64,000 nt of DNA from Aplectana chamaeleonis (GCA_029168955.1 JAPDOI010000373.1:644147-708146); one strand, 5' to 3'. Shown: positions 1 to 20,699, numbered from the stretch's first letter. Made by a program: numbers and translations. Notes: generated by a model from the letters alone, not told the origin.

Positions 1-633
1 AAAATGTGCGATCTCTCGACCAAGTTCCAGCCCAGAGGCGACTATTGGTCTATTCAGGTGCTCAAGCGCAATAGCGGGACTTCCCTGATCTTAGCAACTC
101 CAGAAAATCAACCGCCGGGGCGGGCTTCTGGCCTATCTTCAGGTATTCAACCGCAAGGGCGGGCACTGGCACTGTTTCGTCAGCAATTCAACCGCTAGGC
201 GGGCTGCTGATCGACTTTTTTTGCACTTTTAGTTCGTTTTGCCGGTAATCGGCCGCGAGGCGGGAGACCTGATCGCCAGTTGTTGTGTACGGGACACAAT
301 CGGCGTGCAAAAGTTTATTTCCAAAAGGTTGCCACACGCAGGTGGCCGTGCAAAATGTACTGCAAGAATAACAGTGAGTAGTGAGGCGAGTGGTTGACTG
401 CTCGGCGTCGTCGTGGTGGCTTGGCGTCGAGGCGTCGTGTAGTGGTGCGGTGGTGCAGGAACGGAGTGGCAGTGGTAGACGAATCCCAATCGGATCTCTA
501 ACAGTGCGGCGGCAGGGGTTTATATAGCGCGGCGGGTGGTCTATGATTGGCCGGTTTTCGCGCCTAGATCAAAACCCACTCCACATGGTGATCAGTCGAT
601 AAAACAACTGATGTTTGATCTCCCATCACAACA
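1..633 (-). mobile_element. 5' LTR, PBS and leader of a Gypsy-type LTR retrotransposon (continues off left edge)
   Basis: Read on the minus strand, an LTR runs from 633 to 281 and both ends fit TG...CA (starts TGTTGTGATG, ends ACACAACA). It has a TATA box (TATATAAACC, 517-526) and AATAAA (314-319). Two bases inside the LTR is a primer-binding-site candidate TGGCGATCAGG (268-278), identical to that of the Gypsy element at 16.06-21.02 kb. The LTR start, a GGGTTTTGATC block and a CCAATCA...TATAAACCC stretch are shared with the LTR at 46015-46343, so these are sister families. The leader (1-266) carries several diverged CAACCGC..GGCGGG repeats. The gag-pol body and 3' LTR lie outside the window. 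The orientation places it in a PRPF6 intron, in the same direction as the gene. Confidence 0.75.
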
Positions 634-766
634 GCCTTAAGGTGATTTCGTTTCAGATCAGATCTTAAATATAAACTACAGTCCCAAGAATAAACCAGGA
701 CAGGATATATTGCATCCCAGACAAGGAAAAAGATGAAAAACCTATTAATATTAACAGACAGTAGGT

Positions 767-1571
767 TGAAGCTTAACGTGCTTAGAGCCCTGGGCGGTAC
801 AACATGGGGTAGCAGCAAAGAAACCATTATTACAACGTATAAGGCTATTCTCCAGCCTGCACTGGAATACGGCGCCCCAGTTTGGCAGCATCTAGTTTCG
901 GAATCCTCTTGGACTAAGATGCAACGCATACAGAATGCGGCTCTTCGAATCGCCACCGGGTGTGCAAGAAGTTCCCCGGTCGATCACTTGCATGCTGAGA
1001 CCCGCTTATTACCAGTAAGGGAGCACTGTGAGCTCCAGGCCCAACAATTTTTCATCAACATTGTCAAACAACCAAATCACCCCTCTTGGAGAGTGCTAAA
1101 CCCCGTCAGAGAGAGAAAGATCAGAAAGCCATTCGCCGATGCTCCCAGCAAAGTCAATCTGCAGAGATGGCACGACTCACAGCAAGAACGACTCCGTCTA
1201 TTGCGCGAGGAGCATACTCAGTTTGTACGGTGTCATCTGGAAAAGGCGGTCATTAATCCCATATTGGGGGTAGTGCCGCCCCAAGTCTGCACATCCGAGG
1301 CTCAACTCGGAAGAAGGGCCAGGTGCACGCTCGCATCATTACGCTGTGGTCACTCTACAATGCTAATGTCTTATGTCAGCAGGATTGACAGCAGTAAATC
1401 TGATGTGTGCCCGGACTGCGGTACCATCGGCCACGATACCGCACATTTATTCAACTGTCCGGAGAGACCTACCACGCTGACCGTAATGGACTTATGGACG
1501 AATCCGTTACTGGTCGCCCAGTTCCTCAACCTATGACAAAACCCTCAATGTGGCTGCAAAGAAGAAGAAGA
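767..1571 (+). mobile_element. 5'-truncated I/Jockey-like LINE, C-terminal ORF2 fragment
   Basis: An open frame from about 771 to 1536 encodes only the region downstream of the RT palm: the LRALGGTTWGSS block, the ALEYGAPVWQHL thumb-like block, and a C-terminal Cys/His motif (CPDCG..GH....LFNCP) before the stop. The same protein region is found in the LINEs at 24.4-27.9 kb and 52.4-54.9 kb. The 3' end is a (GAA)n tail (about 1559-1571). An 11-bp direct repeat AGACAGTAGGT flanks it at 756-766 and 1572-1582, so this is a 5'-truncated target-primed insertion. The apparent start codon at 733 lies in flanking DNA and is not a real start. It sits antisense inside a PRPF6 intron. Confidence 0.88.
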
Positions 1572-1661
1572 AGACAGTAGGTCAGAAAATTCAAGAATAA
1601 AGCGGGTAGTTTCAACCCACACATTTTGAAAATATTTGTCAAATTTTCGAAAACCGTATAC

Positions 1662-11806
<10,145 letters not shown>

Positions 11807-12434
11807 TTTTCTGAACATGGAACAGTATACGGTATAGTATGCGCAATGATAGCCATCATCTAATTACCCAAATAACTTCGGACGAACAAAAGACACGATG
11901 AGAACACCTCATGTTAAAAATTGCATTCTCTAGAGGCAGCCAACAGTTTCGTGAAAGTTAAGATTAACCGAAGTCCTATCAACCAGCAGCCGACGTTTTC
12001 CAAGAGGGAAACCCGGCGCCTGCCGCTTAAACCGGTGAAACAAAGTGCACAGATATCAAATATAGGGTCTCTTGTGTGGTTTCACACTTCAGGCACAGCT
12101 TAGGCAAGTCACAGAGTTCTGCGAGCTGCAACACGTATAAGCATATAGCTACGTGCTTGCAGCGTCCTCGCATGCGAGCTCTCTTGCGGCAAAATTGTAG
12201 TGGGGGATTTCATAGTTTTTGCCGCACTGCGAGGACGCTACTCGCACTGCGAGCACCCGACGACCAATTTTCGCAGAGATCTTTAATAGTCTTCTTGCAC
12301 TGCGAGGCCCCTACGAACAGTTTCACGCACGCATTGCGAGCTGCGAGGACAATTCTCCTGACTTTTTTGTCGTAGCCCGCACTGCGAGTTCTTCCTGAAT
12401 CATCATGTATTTTGCCAACAAAACATACTGTGAT
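11807..12434. other. PRPF6 upstream region with GCACTGCGAG decamers
   Basis: No gene recognised. It should contain the PRPF6 promoter and 5' UTR. No TATA box is evident. Four exact GCACTGCGAG copies lie at 12224, 12244, 12297 and 12379 among more diverged versions. Confidence 0.4.
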
Positions 12435-12736
12435 ACAAGCACGCTCATGCCGATTATTATTTCCGCACGGCTACCGTAACCCCCCTTAAAAATTTTTCCA
12501 AGTGGCTTGGATTAGAGCACCTCGTAATAGCCAACAAACATGTTTGCACAATTTCGACCTCCCCAGCCACTCCCCAGTGGCTTCTCGAAGAGAGCGGTGT
12601 GTGAGTGAATGCATACCGCTCCTCTGCCCTTTATATCCCGCATGTTATGAGCATGTGTTATCGTCCGTTATCATGTTTTGTTCAAGAATAGTTACGGTAG
12701 CCCTGCGGAAATAATGATCGGCATGAGCGTGCTTGT
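12435..12736. mobile_element. MITE with ~46-bp TIRs and a 9-bp target duplication (Mutator-like)
   Basis: Inverted ends ACAAGCACGCTCATGCCGAT... extend to CTACCGTAAC (12435-12480) and match the reverse complement of about 12690-12736 almost perfectly. The element is flanked by perfect 9-bp repeats TACTGTGAT at 12426-12434 and 12737-12745. Long TIRs plus a 9-bp duplication fit the Mutator superfamily. There is no transposase, and the internal 200 bp is non-coding. Confidence 0.85.
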
Positions 12737-12745
12737 TACTGTGAT

Positions 12746-13869
12746 GGCTTTTGTTAGTTTCCACACACAGAATTTGTGCAAGAAGTGATGGGTATCAAAG
12801 AAAGTAAAAATTCAAATGAACTTATAGCCTCTCTCCCTCATTTTCAGTCGGTCGAAGTGAGGCTTATCGGGCTTATCATGTCAAAACCTCCTAATCACTG
12901 TTATATTTTGCCATGACCGACCGCTCCGCTGCTTACTCCACCCGGACTCATCCGAGCAAGCCAGGCTTAAAATGCTTGGAAACTTGAAACCTAAATAGAT
13001 GCAAAAATGTTGAAAAGATACGAAACAAGCTTAGGCCAAGTTCGAATCGATTTGAAAAATATTCAGTACCGATGCAATGCCGCGCTCTACGGCCACTCAT
13101 GCCCTGATTCAACTTGACGCCTCAGGCAGAAATGGGAACCCAACTGGGCAACGTCACAGTCACTCACCAATAGCATAGAAGCGGGGCCAGTGACGCCGAG
13201 GTGCGAGGGTGCTCCGACCAGTGATGACGTGTCAACGCGCCCGGTTCTGCCCCCTCCTCTACTTGGATGCGCTCTATCGATTACTTAAAGTCTGATTCGG
13301 GTCCATCACCCGACAAGAGTGTGGGCCCTCTCACGAAATTAAGCTATAGGTAGAGATCCAGCGTGTGTTCCTTCCATGCCCAATCGATTGACATGGGGAA
13401 CCCCTTGCTTTCATTATCCAGGACTTGAGCGAGCGCAAGTCCACTTGATCATTCCAGCCGGCGGCGCAGTCACTCTATGCAAGGCTGTGCGCCGTACACG
13501 GCGCGGGTTTGATTAAGGATTCAATGTGCCATGGCTAGAGGTTGCCCGGGTCATAAGGAAATGCGTTTCGAATCTCGATTAGGCTGACCGGGTGGTGAAA
13601 GCCGAGCTCCGCCCCCAAAACTTGTCGGGGACATAACCGGTCGCTATGACTTGCACTGAATTGCACCTAAAAAGTGACCGGTTGAGTGACCACTTTCTGC
13701 CTGGGGCAGTGACTCATGCTCCACCCTGATTCAGGTTTCCGCACTGCCCGCAGACTCTAAAAGCTAGTTGCAAGTTTCTGAGCCACGGCCCCAACCTCTC
13801 GCACTGCGTGCAACTCGCAGAACTCTAGATGCCACCCCACTCTGGAAGCCTTCTTCCGAGTATTTTTCT
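12746..13869. other. No gene recognised
   Basis: Mixed unique-looking DNA between the 9-bp-TSD MITE and the 13.87 kb repeat. I see no long frame with recognisable protein, no RNA gene I can support, and no convincing terminal repeats. Confidence 0.5.
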
Positions 13870-14500
13870 GTAAAATGGGTCCCAGTAGGGTGCGGGAAGT
13901 ATGGTACGCCGCGCGCGGCGAGGACGCGTGCTGCGTCGCGGCGTACCTCCGTCGATTCATCGTTGTATCATGGAGTCAATACAGATACAGTGACTGCATT
14001 CTAGTTTAAGAACTGTATTTAAAAGTTAGGACATTCCATCTTACTACATACAACAAAAAAAAACAGAGAATTCTTAGTGATCTTGATTAGAAGCTACCAC
14101 GTTGACAGAATGTAAGAAAACACTTCTCTGTCAACAGGGCGGGGTCTGAGTTTAATAAATTACTTCGGCAAGGGCTGGTAGTTGGGAAATTCACTCAATT
14201 CAAGAAGGCACTTGAGAGTTATCTGCTGTCCCAGGAGTGGCGTTTATTCGATCTCATTATTCATGGTGCCTGTGTATGCTTCATGGTCAATTTAACCATT
14301 TTATTGATTGTTGTGCTACTATGTTTAGTCTCTTTGGCTTGCTGTTGGGTATTTCGTTTTGTTGTGTCTTTCACACGGTTCTACCGTATAATACATAGAT
14401 GAAATGAAATCAGGCGGCAAAAGAAGTCGTTCTCGACTTACGGATGGACTTCGTTTCTTTGAATTGCATTTCTGTTAAATTCTTGCACTGATCCTTTCAT
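13870..14500. repeat. Dispersed repeat copy 1, interrupted by a LINE tail
   Basis: Contains a GC-rich palindrome (13903-13947) followed by GAGTCAATACAGATACAGTG-type sequence and a block ending AGAATTCTTAGTGAT. The same order recurs at 14690-15015. Copy 1 is split at about 14112-14411 by a truncated CR1-like LINE tail; the flanks (GGCGGCAAAAG...) then continue the match to copy 2. Confidence 0.7.
14112..14411 (+). mobile_element. 5'-truncated CR1-like LINE 3' end (family B)
   Basis: Corresponds closely to 32360-32640, the 3' end of the CR1-like element B: CTGTCAACAGGGCGGGGTCT, the AATTCAAGAAGGCACTTGAG block, and the CACGGTTCTACCGT terminal stem. It ends in a short ATGAAATGAAATCA repeat tail instead of poly(A). 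Inserted into the 13.87 kb repeat; the related copy near 14930 shows the uninterrupted site. Confidence 0.8.
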
Positions 14501-14563
14501 AAAAGTGGTAGGCGACTTTTCAAACACCTTATTGAAGGAAAATCACTTAATAAAGGCGTAGCA

Positions 14564-14610
14564 GTACGCCGCGACACGCAACGCATGCTTCCCGTCGCAC
14601 GCGGCGTACC
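14564..14610. repeat. GTACGCCGC palindromic repeat
   Basis: Imperfect inverted repeat with GTACGCCGCG at one end and CGCGGCGTAC at the other. Sister copies lie at 13903-13947, 14709-14760 and, degenerate, at 34527-34574. No coding content. Confidence 0.7.
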
Positions 14611-14689
14611 ACCTGGCCGCCGCCCGTCCTAGTAAGGTGAAAAGTGGGTATGGAGGAGCGCGGAGCCCAAGCAGGCTCTATCCTAGACG

Positions 14690-15015
14690 AGGGGGATGCG
14701 GGAAGGCTGGTACGCCGAGCACAGCAAGGACACACGACGCGTGTTTCGTTGCGGCGTACCACCTTCGATTTATAGTTGTACCGTGGAGTCAACACAAAGA
14801 AAGTGACTGCATTCCAGTTTGAGAACCGTCTTTGGATGCTAGGACATTCCATCTTATTGCATGTAACCCAGAAATATAACAATACTAAGAATTCTCAGTG
14901 ATATCTATTAGAACTTACCATATTTAGAGAAATCGGGTGGCAAAAGCTGTCATTCTCAAGTTACAGATAGACTCTGGCTTCTAAGAACTTATTTCTGTTA
15001 ACTTCTTGCACTGAT
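14690..15015. repeat. Dispersed repeat copy 2 (uninterrupted)
   Basis: Partner of the copy at 13870-14500. It carries its own GTACGCC palindrome (14709-14760), the GTGACTGCATTCCAGTTTGA block and the TCTTGCACTGAT end. It provides the empty-site comparison for the LINE tail at 14112-14411. Confidence 0.7.
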
Positions 15016-15026
15016 GAGTGCGAGTA

Positions 15027-15169
15027 TGGAGCTTCGGGGAACCGCTCTGCTCCTAAGAATCATACGTATCGATCGAACGTGTTCAGACAGGTAATTGCAG
15101 GTAAACATGTTTTGTCACTTCGACAGGCATCTTTTAACGTTAGGAGCCGATCGGTTCCCCGAAGCTCTA
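15027..15169. mobile_element. Small MITE, TIR (T)GGAGCTTCGGGGAACCG, TA flanks
   Basis: The left end GGAGCTTCGGGGAACCG and right end CGGTTCCCCGAAGCTC are inverted copies; TA dinucleotides sit at both outer edges (15025-15026 and about 15170-15171). About 143 bp, no coding capacity. The 400 bp that follow (to 15568) hold a few GAGAAAATGTCCG-like motifs and nothing else I recognise. Confidence 0.7.
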
Positions 15170-15572
15170 TACCGCTATTCGTGGTGGGAGTGTGGTGGGA
15201 TTACGTGAGAGCAAATGTCCGCGGGAGGGGAGAAAATGTCCGCGAGCCAAGATAGAGGTCAGAAACTGTCCGCAATGGAATAAACGTCTGTCCGCATCAC
15301 TATTCCATCACATCCCTCTGGGGTTGGAATCTCGATATCAAACAGATTCGAGAACCAGATTTTCAGACTTTGTTGCATGGTTATACAGCGTGTAAACACG
15401 CATTAAATCAATACACGTTGCTTGGCGGGCTTCAACATCGAAGTTGTGAATCAGTTCTCTATCCTGCATTGCGGCGGCGCGACTTTTGCCGCTCGAATAA
15501 CTATGCTAACTATGTAGAGGCCTTTAGACAGACTCATTAGCTTGTATGTAGCTTGGCTGTGAAACTACTTAA

Positions 15573-16028
15573 AGGCACAGTACACCCTCAGATATGAATT
15601 TTGAGATTTTTATGTTACTGTGTAGAAGACCCCTCCTGTATAACACATGCCAAACGCCAGATCTCGTTTCCTCAAAATAAGCGAGATATAAGCGACCACC
15701 ACAGGCCCGACCCCCTAACAGATTTTCGAAATCGATAGCGGATCGAGGGATCGATGAATTCCAACAAGTCGTCGTTCTTCAGTCCACTGCCGGACTGTCT
15801 CCTTATCCTGGCTTTTTCTCTCGCAACGATTGCGAATGAAGAGAAATACAGGCCTGAGACAACTCGTCCAACAATTTTTCACCCTCAAAATCTATGCATC
15901 TTTGAAGAGCCATAACTCTGTTCAAAAAGGGTCTTGGACGATTATAGAGATACCACTGTGATCAGCGTGTGACTCTCTCCACGACAAGCATGGAATCCGA
16001 AAATTGATTTTTTGGGTGTCCTGTGCCT
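15573..16028. mobile_element. TTAA-flanked MITE, 456 bp
   Basis: Left end AGGCACAGTACACCC, right end GGGTGTCCTGTGCCT; TTAA lies at 15569-15572 and 16029-16032. The right TTAA is shared with the next TTAA element, so two elements abut. Part of its interior (CCATAACTCTGTTC ...) resembles 57600-57745, which also ends TGTGCCT|TTAA. Non-coding. Confidence 0.75.
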
Positions 16029-16057
16029 TTAAAGGCATCGTCAACGATGAAATATGG

Positions 16058-16376
16058 TGTTGTAGACCGAACTTCCAGTAAGGTTTATTGACGAGATAAC
16101 GAATTAATTCACTGAACAGTACATTTCCTTATATAGAGCTACGACAGTACAAAGAGGCGTGGCCGGAAGTGGCACAGCCTGGTACAACCGGAAGTGGATA
16201 ATGGCTTGAGAATAGAGGAGGCGTGGCCGGAAGTGGCACAGCCTGGTACAACCGGAAGTGGATCATGGCTTGAGAACGAGGGGGCGTGCCCGGAAGTGGC
16301 ACGGCCTTGCACTTGGAATCAGAGTACAGTAGACATCCAATTCAAAAAGGAAGAAGGACCAATAGATATCTCAACA
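16058..16376 (-). repeat. 3' LTR of the Gypsy element
   Basis: 319 bp. Contains three diverged internal repeats of GGCGTGGCCGGAAGTGGCAC and TACAACCGGAAGTGG. Matches the 5' LTR except for one T (TTT at 16124-16126 versus TTTT at 20766-20769). Confidence 0.95.
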
Positions 16377-16586
16377 CCTCCCCCCTAAGATGAATGGTAC
16401 ATTTATGACAAAATTACGAATAAATAGTTAACATTCATCTAATAGTCTATGTATAAGATCGTGCAGATGGATCCATTTCCAGTCGTCTGGGTGGCCGTCG
16501 CTCGCGTTGCGGTCGTTGAACTGGCTGCAAAGTCGTACTAGGCGTCGTTGTGGGCGGTGTAGACTCGGTTCCTTTGGTCGATTCCG

Positions 16587-18644
16587 TCACGATTGTCGGC
16601 GGCATAGCTCCTGTCGTTCGCGTCGTTGGTAGATCCGGTCTGTGGTACGGTTCTGGGGGCGAATCCAAAGATCGAGTATTTCCCGCTCCGCATAGTCCGG
16701 CACATTAAGACGCATCTGATTCGCATGGCGTCTTTGTGTCGATCCATCAACCAGCACATCGTAGACAGCGTTGCCATGCCGGGCGAGGACTTTTCCAGGT
16801 ATCCATTTCCTTTGATTTTCCCGGTAGTCTCGAATCCACACTCTGTCGTTAGGCTCGAATTTCTTTGCACGAGCGCCATTGTGACGATTGAATTGCGCTT
16901 CCATGGCGTCGTTGCGTGTGGAATCGGTTGTAGTTCGAGTTGTCAGCATTGTGAGCTTGGTTCGAGGTTTTCGTCCAAGAAAATTTTCTGCTGGCGACAA
17001 TCCATTAGGAGATGATGGACATGGTGTTCGTCGATAGGTGGACAGGAAAACTTGCAGCGGATTTGAAACTGTTCCTTGATTTTCCAGCTTTCGTAGTGTC
17101 CTTTTGAATGTGTCGACGAATCGCTCCGCTTGTCCATTCGATTGTGGATGAAACGGTGGAGATCGCACGTGTTCGATACCATTAGCGTTGCAGAACTCGA
17201 CGAAGTCTCGTGAGGTGAATTGACTTCCATTGTCCGATACCAAGGTTTTCGGGTTCCCGAATTGAGCGAAAAGTCGGGTGAGCTCTCGAACCGTGGCAGT
17301 TGTTGTCGATGAGGACATTTCTATCACCTCAGGCCATTTTGAGAACGCATCCACGATGACGAGGTACATTTTTCCATTGAGAGGTCCTGCGAAATCGATG
17401 TGCACGCGGTTCCATGGTTCCGTTTCCATCGGCCACGAAAATAGCTCTACTTTGGTTGGAGCTTTAGCGGCTTCTTGGCAGCTCTGGCATCGCCGTACGC
17501 AGTCTTCAATATCCTTTGTGATGTTTGTCCAGTACACGTATGCTCTTGCCAGCATTTTCATCCTTGTGAGACCGGGGTGTCCTTCATGTAAAACGTCCAG
17601 GACACGCTGACGGAGAGCTAAAGGAATGACTATGCGAGGGCCGAAGAAAAGACAGTCGTTTCCGAGAGAAAGCGACCTACGCAGAGTGGCATACCTGGCA
17701 ATTGCGGGAGTTGGTTTTGACGGCCAGGAATCTGTTCGAACGCAGTCCATAACGTTCCGCAATGTTTCATCTTCTGCACTTTCTTCGGCAATCCTTTCCA
17801 TGTCGATGGGCAGGACATTTTTCACAGAAAGACAGGCGACTTCTGCTTCTTGGGCGGCTTTCGCAATGACGATATCCTCCATGGAAGTGGTTTGTTTAGC
17901 GATGAGACGAGATAGCGCATCGGCTTGACCAAACTCCGTTGTTCGTCGGTACTCGATTTTAAAGTCATATCCGAGTAGAATCAGCGACCATCTAAGAAGT
18001 CGGTTAGCGGTGTACGTAGGCATTCCATTCTTGCTTCCGAAAATGGCTAGGAGAGGTTTGTGATCCGTAAGAAGAGTGAAATGTCGTCCCATCAAATATC
18101 GATGAAACTTGCGTACTGCGAAAACCAACGCTAGTCCTTCTTTCTCAATCTGACCATATTTCTTCTCCGCATCGTTGAGACTTCGACTGGCGTGGCAAAT
18201 GGCCTTCTCCGATCCATCAGCGAAACGATGTAGAATCACTGCTCCAATTCCATAGTCTGATGCGTCAGCTGCGACGATGATTTCCAGTTTCGGATCGTAG
18301 TGAGTCAGCAGTAGAGGTGACGTGAGAACCTCTTTGGCTCTGTCGAATGCCTTTTGTTGCTCAGATTTCCATTCGAATTTGGCATCCTTTTTCAGGAGGG
18401 CGTCGAGAGGAGCTCGTAGAAGACGCATGTCGTTGACAAAAGTGCCGTAGTAATTGATCATACCAAGAAATGACCGTAGCTGTGACACGTCTTTCGGCGG
18501 CGGCATCTCGGTGATAGCTCTGATTTTGTTCGGGTCCGGACGGCGTCCATGTTTGTCGATGACAACTCCGAGATAATTGATTTCGGTCATCATGAAGTTG
18601 CACTTCTCTATCCGGACTCGAAAACCATAGTCGTGAATCCTTTG
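16587..18644 (-). pseudogene. Gypsy RNase H-integrase part of pol (frame-shifted from RT)
   Basis: This frame continues the RT connection (YLGVVIDKHGRRPD), then RNase H (VAADASDYGIGAVI, LTDHKPLLAIFG), the zinc-binding HHCC-type region (HEGHPGLTRMK...CQSCQ) and the integrase core (VHIDFAGPL, LVSDNGSQFTS, HPQSNGQAERF). The stop at 16587 follows a second frame change near 16666-16668; the other frame ends at 16447 with a Pro/Arg-rich tail. The upstream frame (Gag-protease-RT) ends at 18608. Both breaks are explained by one missing base in an A/T run. Confidence 0.9.
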
Positions 18645-20662
18645 AATAGGGCTTGCAGCTTGTTGCGATGCTCTTCATTTGTGCGACCGGTAACGATGAC
18701 GTCGTCCAAATATGCCGCAACTCCAGGAAGACCAGCTATCATCGAGTCTATGACTTGTTGAAAAATTCCAGGAGCTGACTTCACTCCAAACGGCAAGCGG
18801 TTGTAGCGGAACAAACCACGGTGGGTGTTGATAGTCAGCAATTCCTTAGAACTTTCGTCCACTTCGATTTGCAGATAAGCATCGGCAAGATCTATCTGCG
18901 AGAAGAGTTCGCCACCATTGAGTTTGTTAAAGACTTCCTCAGCTGTTGGCAGCGGATGTTTGTGCAGCATCAGGGCGTCGTTGAGACCAGTTGAAAAGTC
19001 GGCACACAGTCGAATTGCTCCGCTACTTTTCTTCACAACGACAATCGGAGCAGCCCAGTCGGAATGGTCGACCGGCGATAGCACGTTTTCAGCCAGTAAT
19101 CTATCAATTTCCTCGTCGACATTCGGTCGAGAAGCGAACGGGACGGGTCGCTTCTGTCTGTAGACAGGTCGAACATCAGGTTTAAGGAAGAGCTTCGCCT
19201 TTGTCTTCGTACAGCATCCGAGACCAGGTGCGAATAAGTCGGTGAAACGATGCTTCAAATCTGTCACTGCGTTGCGGCGCACATTTTCCAAGGCGGCTGT
19301 GGCTTGTCGACAGTGGTATTGTTCCTTCAGCTCTCGGTATTGTGGCATCTGTACGCACCATTCTAATCCCAGTAAATTGCTTGACTCAGTGACGTAGCAG
19401 CTTCCTCGTCCAGCAGTAGTCCGGTGATGCCGATCAAATATCGTAAATTCGGCTTCGAATTTGCCAATAATGTCCATCGGTGACCCATCAGCAGTTCTGA
19501 CCAGCGCTGTCGCTCGCTCGAGTGCAGGAGATCCCATGTCGTTCCATATTCGGCGCGAAATCATTGTCAGATCAGATCCTGTGTCGAGCTGCAGTCGTGT
19601 GGAAACTCCATGTATTTCCACTTTCAGGTACGTACGAGCGTCCGATGTTGCAGAAATCGCGTTGTTGCAACGGAAATTCCGGCTTCGTTGGCGGAATTTC
19701 GGCTTTCTCGCTTGCAAGTGTGATTTTCCGCGATTTGTTGATGAACCATTCTCTCGTCCTTGCTCACGGGAAGTTGATCGATTGCGGAAGCTGACGTTGC
19801 GGGAAGGACTTCGGTTCTTCTGCGGATACGATTTGTTGTGATAAACAGCATTCACTTCTCTGCCTTCCATTGTACGATTGTCGGCGCGGAGAGTGATCAA
19901 GGTTTCGCACTCATTTATGAAGTCATCCAGCGAAGGTGATGGATCGCTCTCCTTGATGCAGTTGATTTTATCGAGTAATCGGAGCCGCATCTCTGAGTGT
20001 GAAGAGTCAGTCAGTCCAGAAACGAATACCAGACACTTCAGGGATTCACTGTCGACTTGCTTCATTGCTGCATCCTCAAATTTCCGCTTGATTTTATTTC
20101 CGAAATCTCGATATGGCACGTACGATGGTGCTAGCGGCTCGCAATTTGACTGCAGGAACTCGAATCTTCGTCTAATCAGCGTCCGTTTTGGTCCAAATAG
20201 TTTGGTCAGATTTTCCACAGTCGTTTCCAGATCGATTTGGCGCGGCTCGAGAGGCAGGACGTGTTCAGAGTACGTCTTGTACGACTGTCGGTCCAGTTTG
20301 TCCACTACCAAATTTCGCTTCCGCTCGTCGGATAGAGTCGTTCCTCGGTCGTTGATCACCGGCCCATATCGCTTGAACCATGCATCGAAGGTGGCGTCGT
20401 CATCTTCCTCGTAGCTGAATACAGGCAGGTCTCGGACGAGGTCACCATAGGGATCAGATGCAGGAACAGGCAGGGGAGCAGTAGTGACGGTGGACGGGGA
20501 GAGTTGCTTATTGTCCGCCAGTTTTGCCATTAGCGCGACTATCTGCTGGTTCTGCTGCTGTAGAAGCTGCAGCTGCTGTGACTGAGAAGTAAGCAGTTGC
20601 GCCAGCCAGGGAGGAGTAGAATGGTGAGATGTTGACGGGTTCATAGATTTAGTCGCAGGCAT
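18608..20662 (-). CDS. Gypsy Gag-protease-RT frame
   Basis: Start taken at 20662 (MPATKSMNPS), the first ATG after the PBS. Gag: Gln-rich N terminus and a capsid-like region (FDAWFKRYGPVIND). It then goes through a basic stretch (RKPKFRQRSRNFRC) straight into the protease (LQLDTGSDLTMI, near 19575) with no CCHC zinc knuckle visible. RT follows with LCADFSTGLNDAL, DLADAYLQIEVDE, LPFGVKSAPGIFQQ and YLDD (18702-18713). The frame ends out of register at 18608, and the remaining pol is in the adjacent frame. Confidence 0.92.
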   Translation of the reverse strand: MPATKSMNPSTSHHSTPPWLAQLLTSQSQQLQLLQQQNQQIVALMAKLADNKQLSPSTVTTAPLPVPASDPYGDLVRDLPVFSYEEDDDATFDAWFKRYGPVINDRGTTLSDERKRNLVVDKLDRQSYKTYSEHVLPLEPRQIDLETTVENLTKLFGPKRTLIRRRFEFLQSNCEPLAPSYVPYRDFGNKIKRKFEDAAMKQVDSESLKCLVFVSGLTDSSHSEMRLRLLDKINCIKESDPSPSLDDFINECETLITLRADNRTMEGREVNAVYHNKSYPQKNRSPSRNVSFRNRSTSREQGRENGSSTNRGKSHLQARKPKFRQRSRNFRCNNAISATSDARTYLKVEIHGVSTRLQLDTGSDLTMISRRIWNDMGSPALERATALVRTADGSPMDIIGKFEAEFTIFDRHHRTTAGRGSCYVTESSNLLGLEWCVQMPQYRELKEQYHCRQATAALENVRRNAVTDLKHRFTDLFAPGLGCCTKTKAKLFLKPDVRPVYRQKRPVPFASRPNVDEEIDRLLAENVLSPVDHSDWAAPIVVVKKSSGAIRLCADFSTGLNDALMLHKHPLPTAEEVFNKLNGGELFSQIDLADAYLQIEVDESSKELLTINTHRGLFRYNRLPFGVKSAPGIFQQVIDSMIAGLPGVAAYLDDVIVTGRTNEEHRNKLQALFKGFTTMVFESG

Positions 20663-20699
20663 GTCGGAATACGGAGTAGTCGTTGATCCTGATCGCCAC

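Noticed and set aside
4..198. 64-residue plus-strand frame at the left edge
   Set aside because: It lies antisense in the leader of a Gypsy element and spans simple repeats.
733..770. LINE ORF start at 733
   Set aside because: The target duplication shows the element begins at 767; the ATG is flanking DNA.
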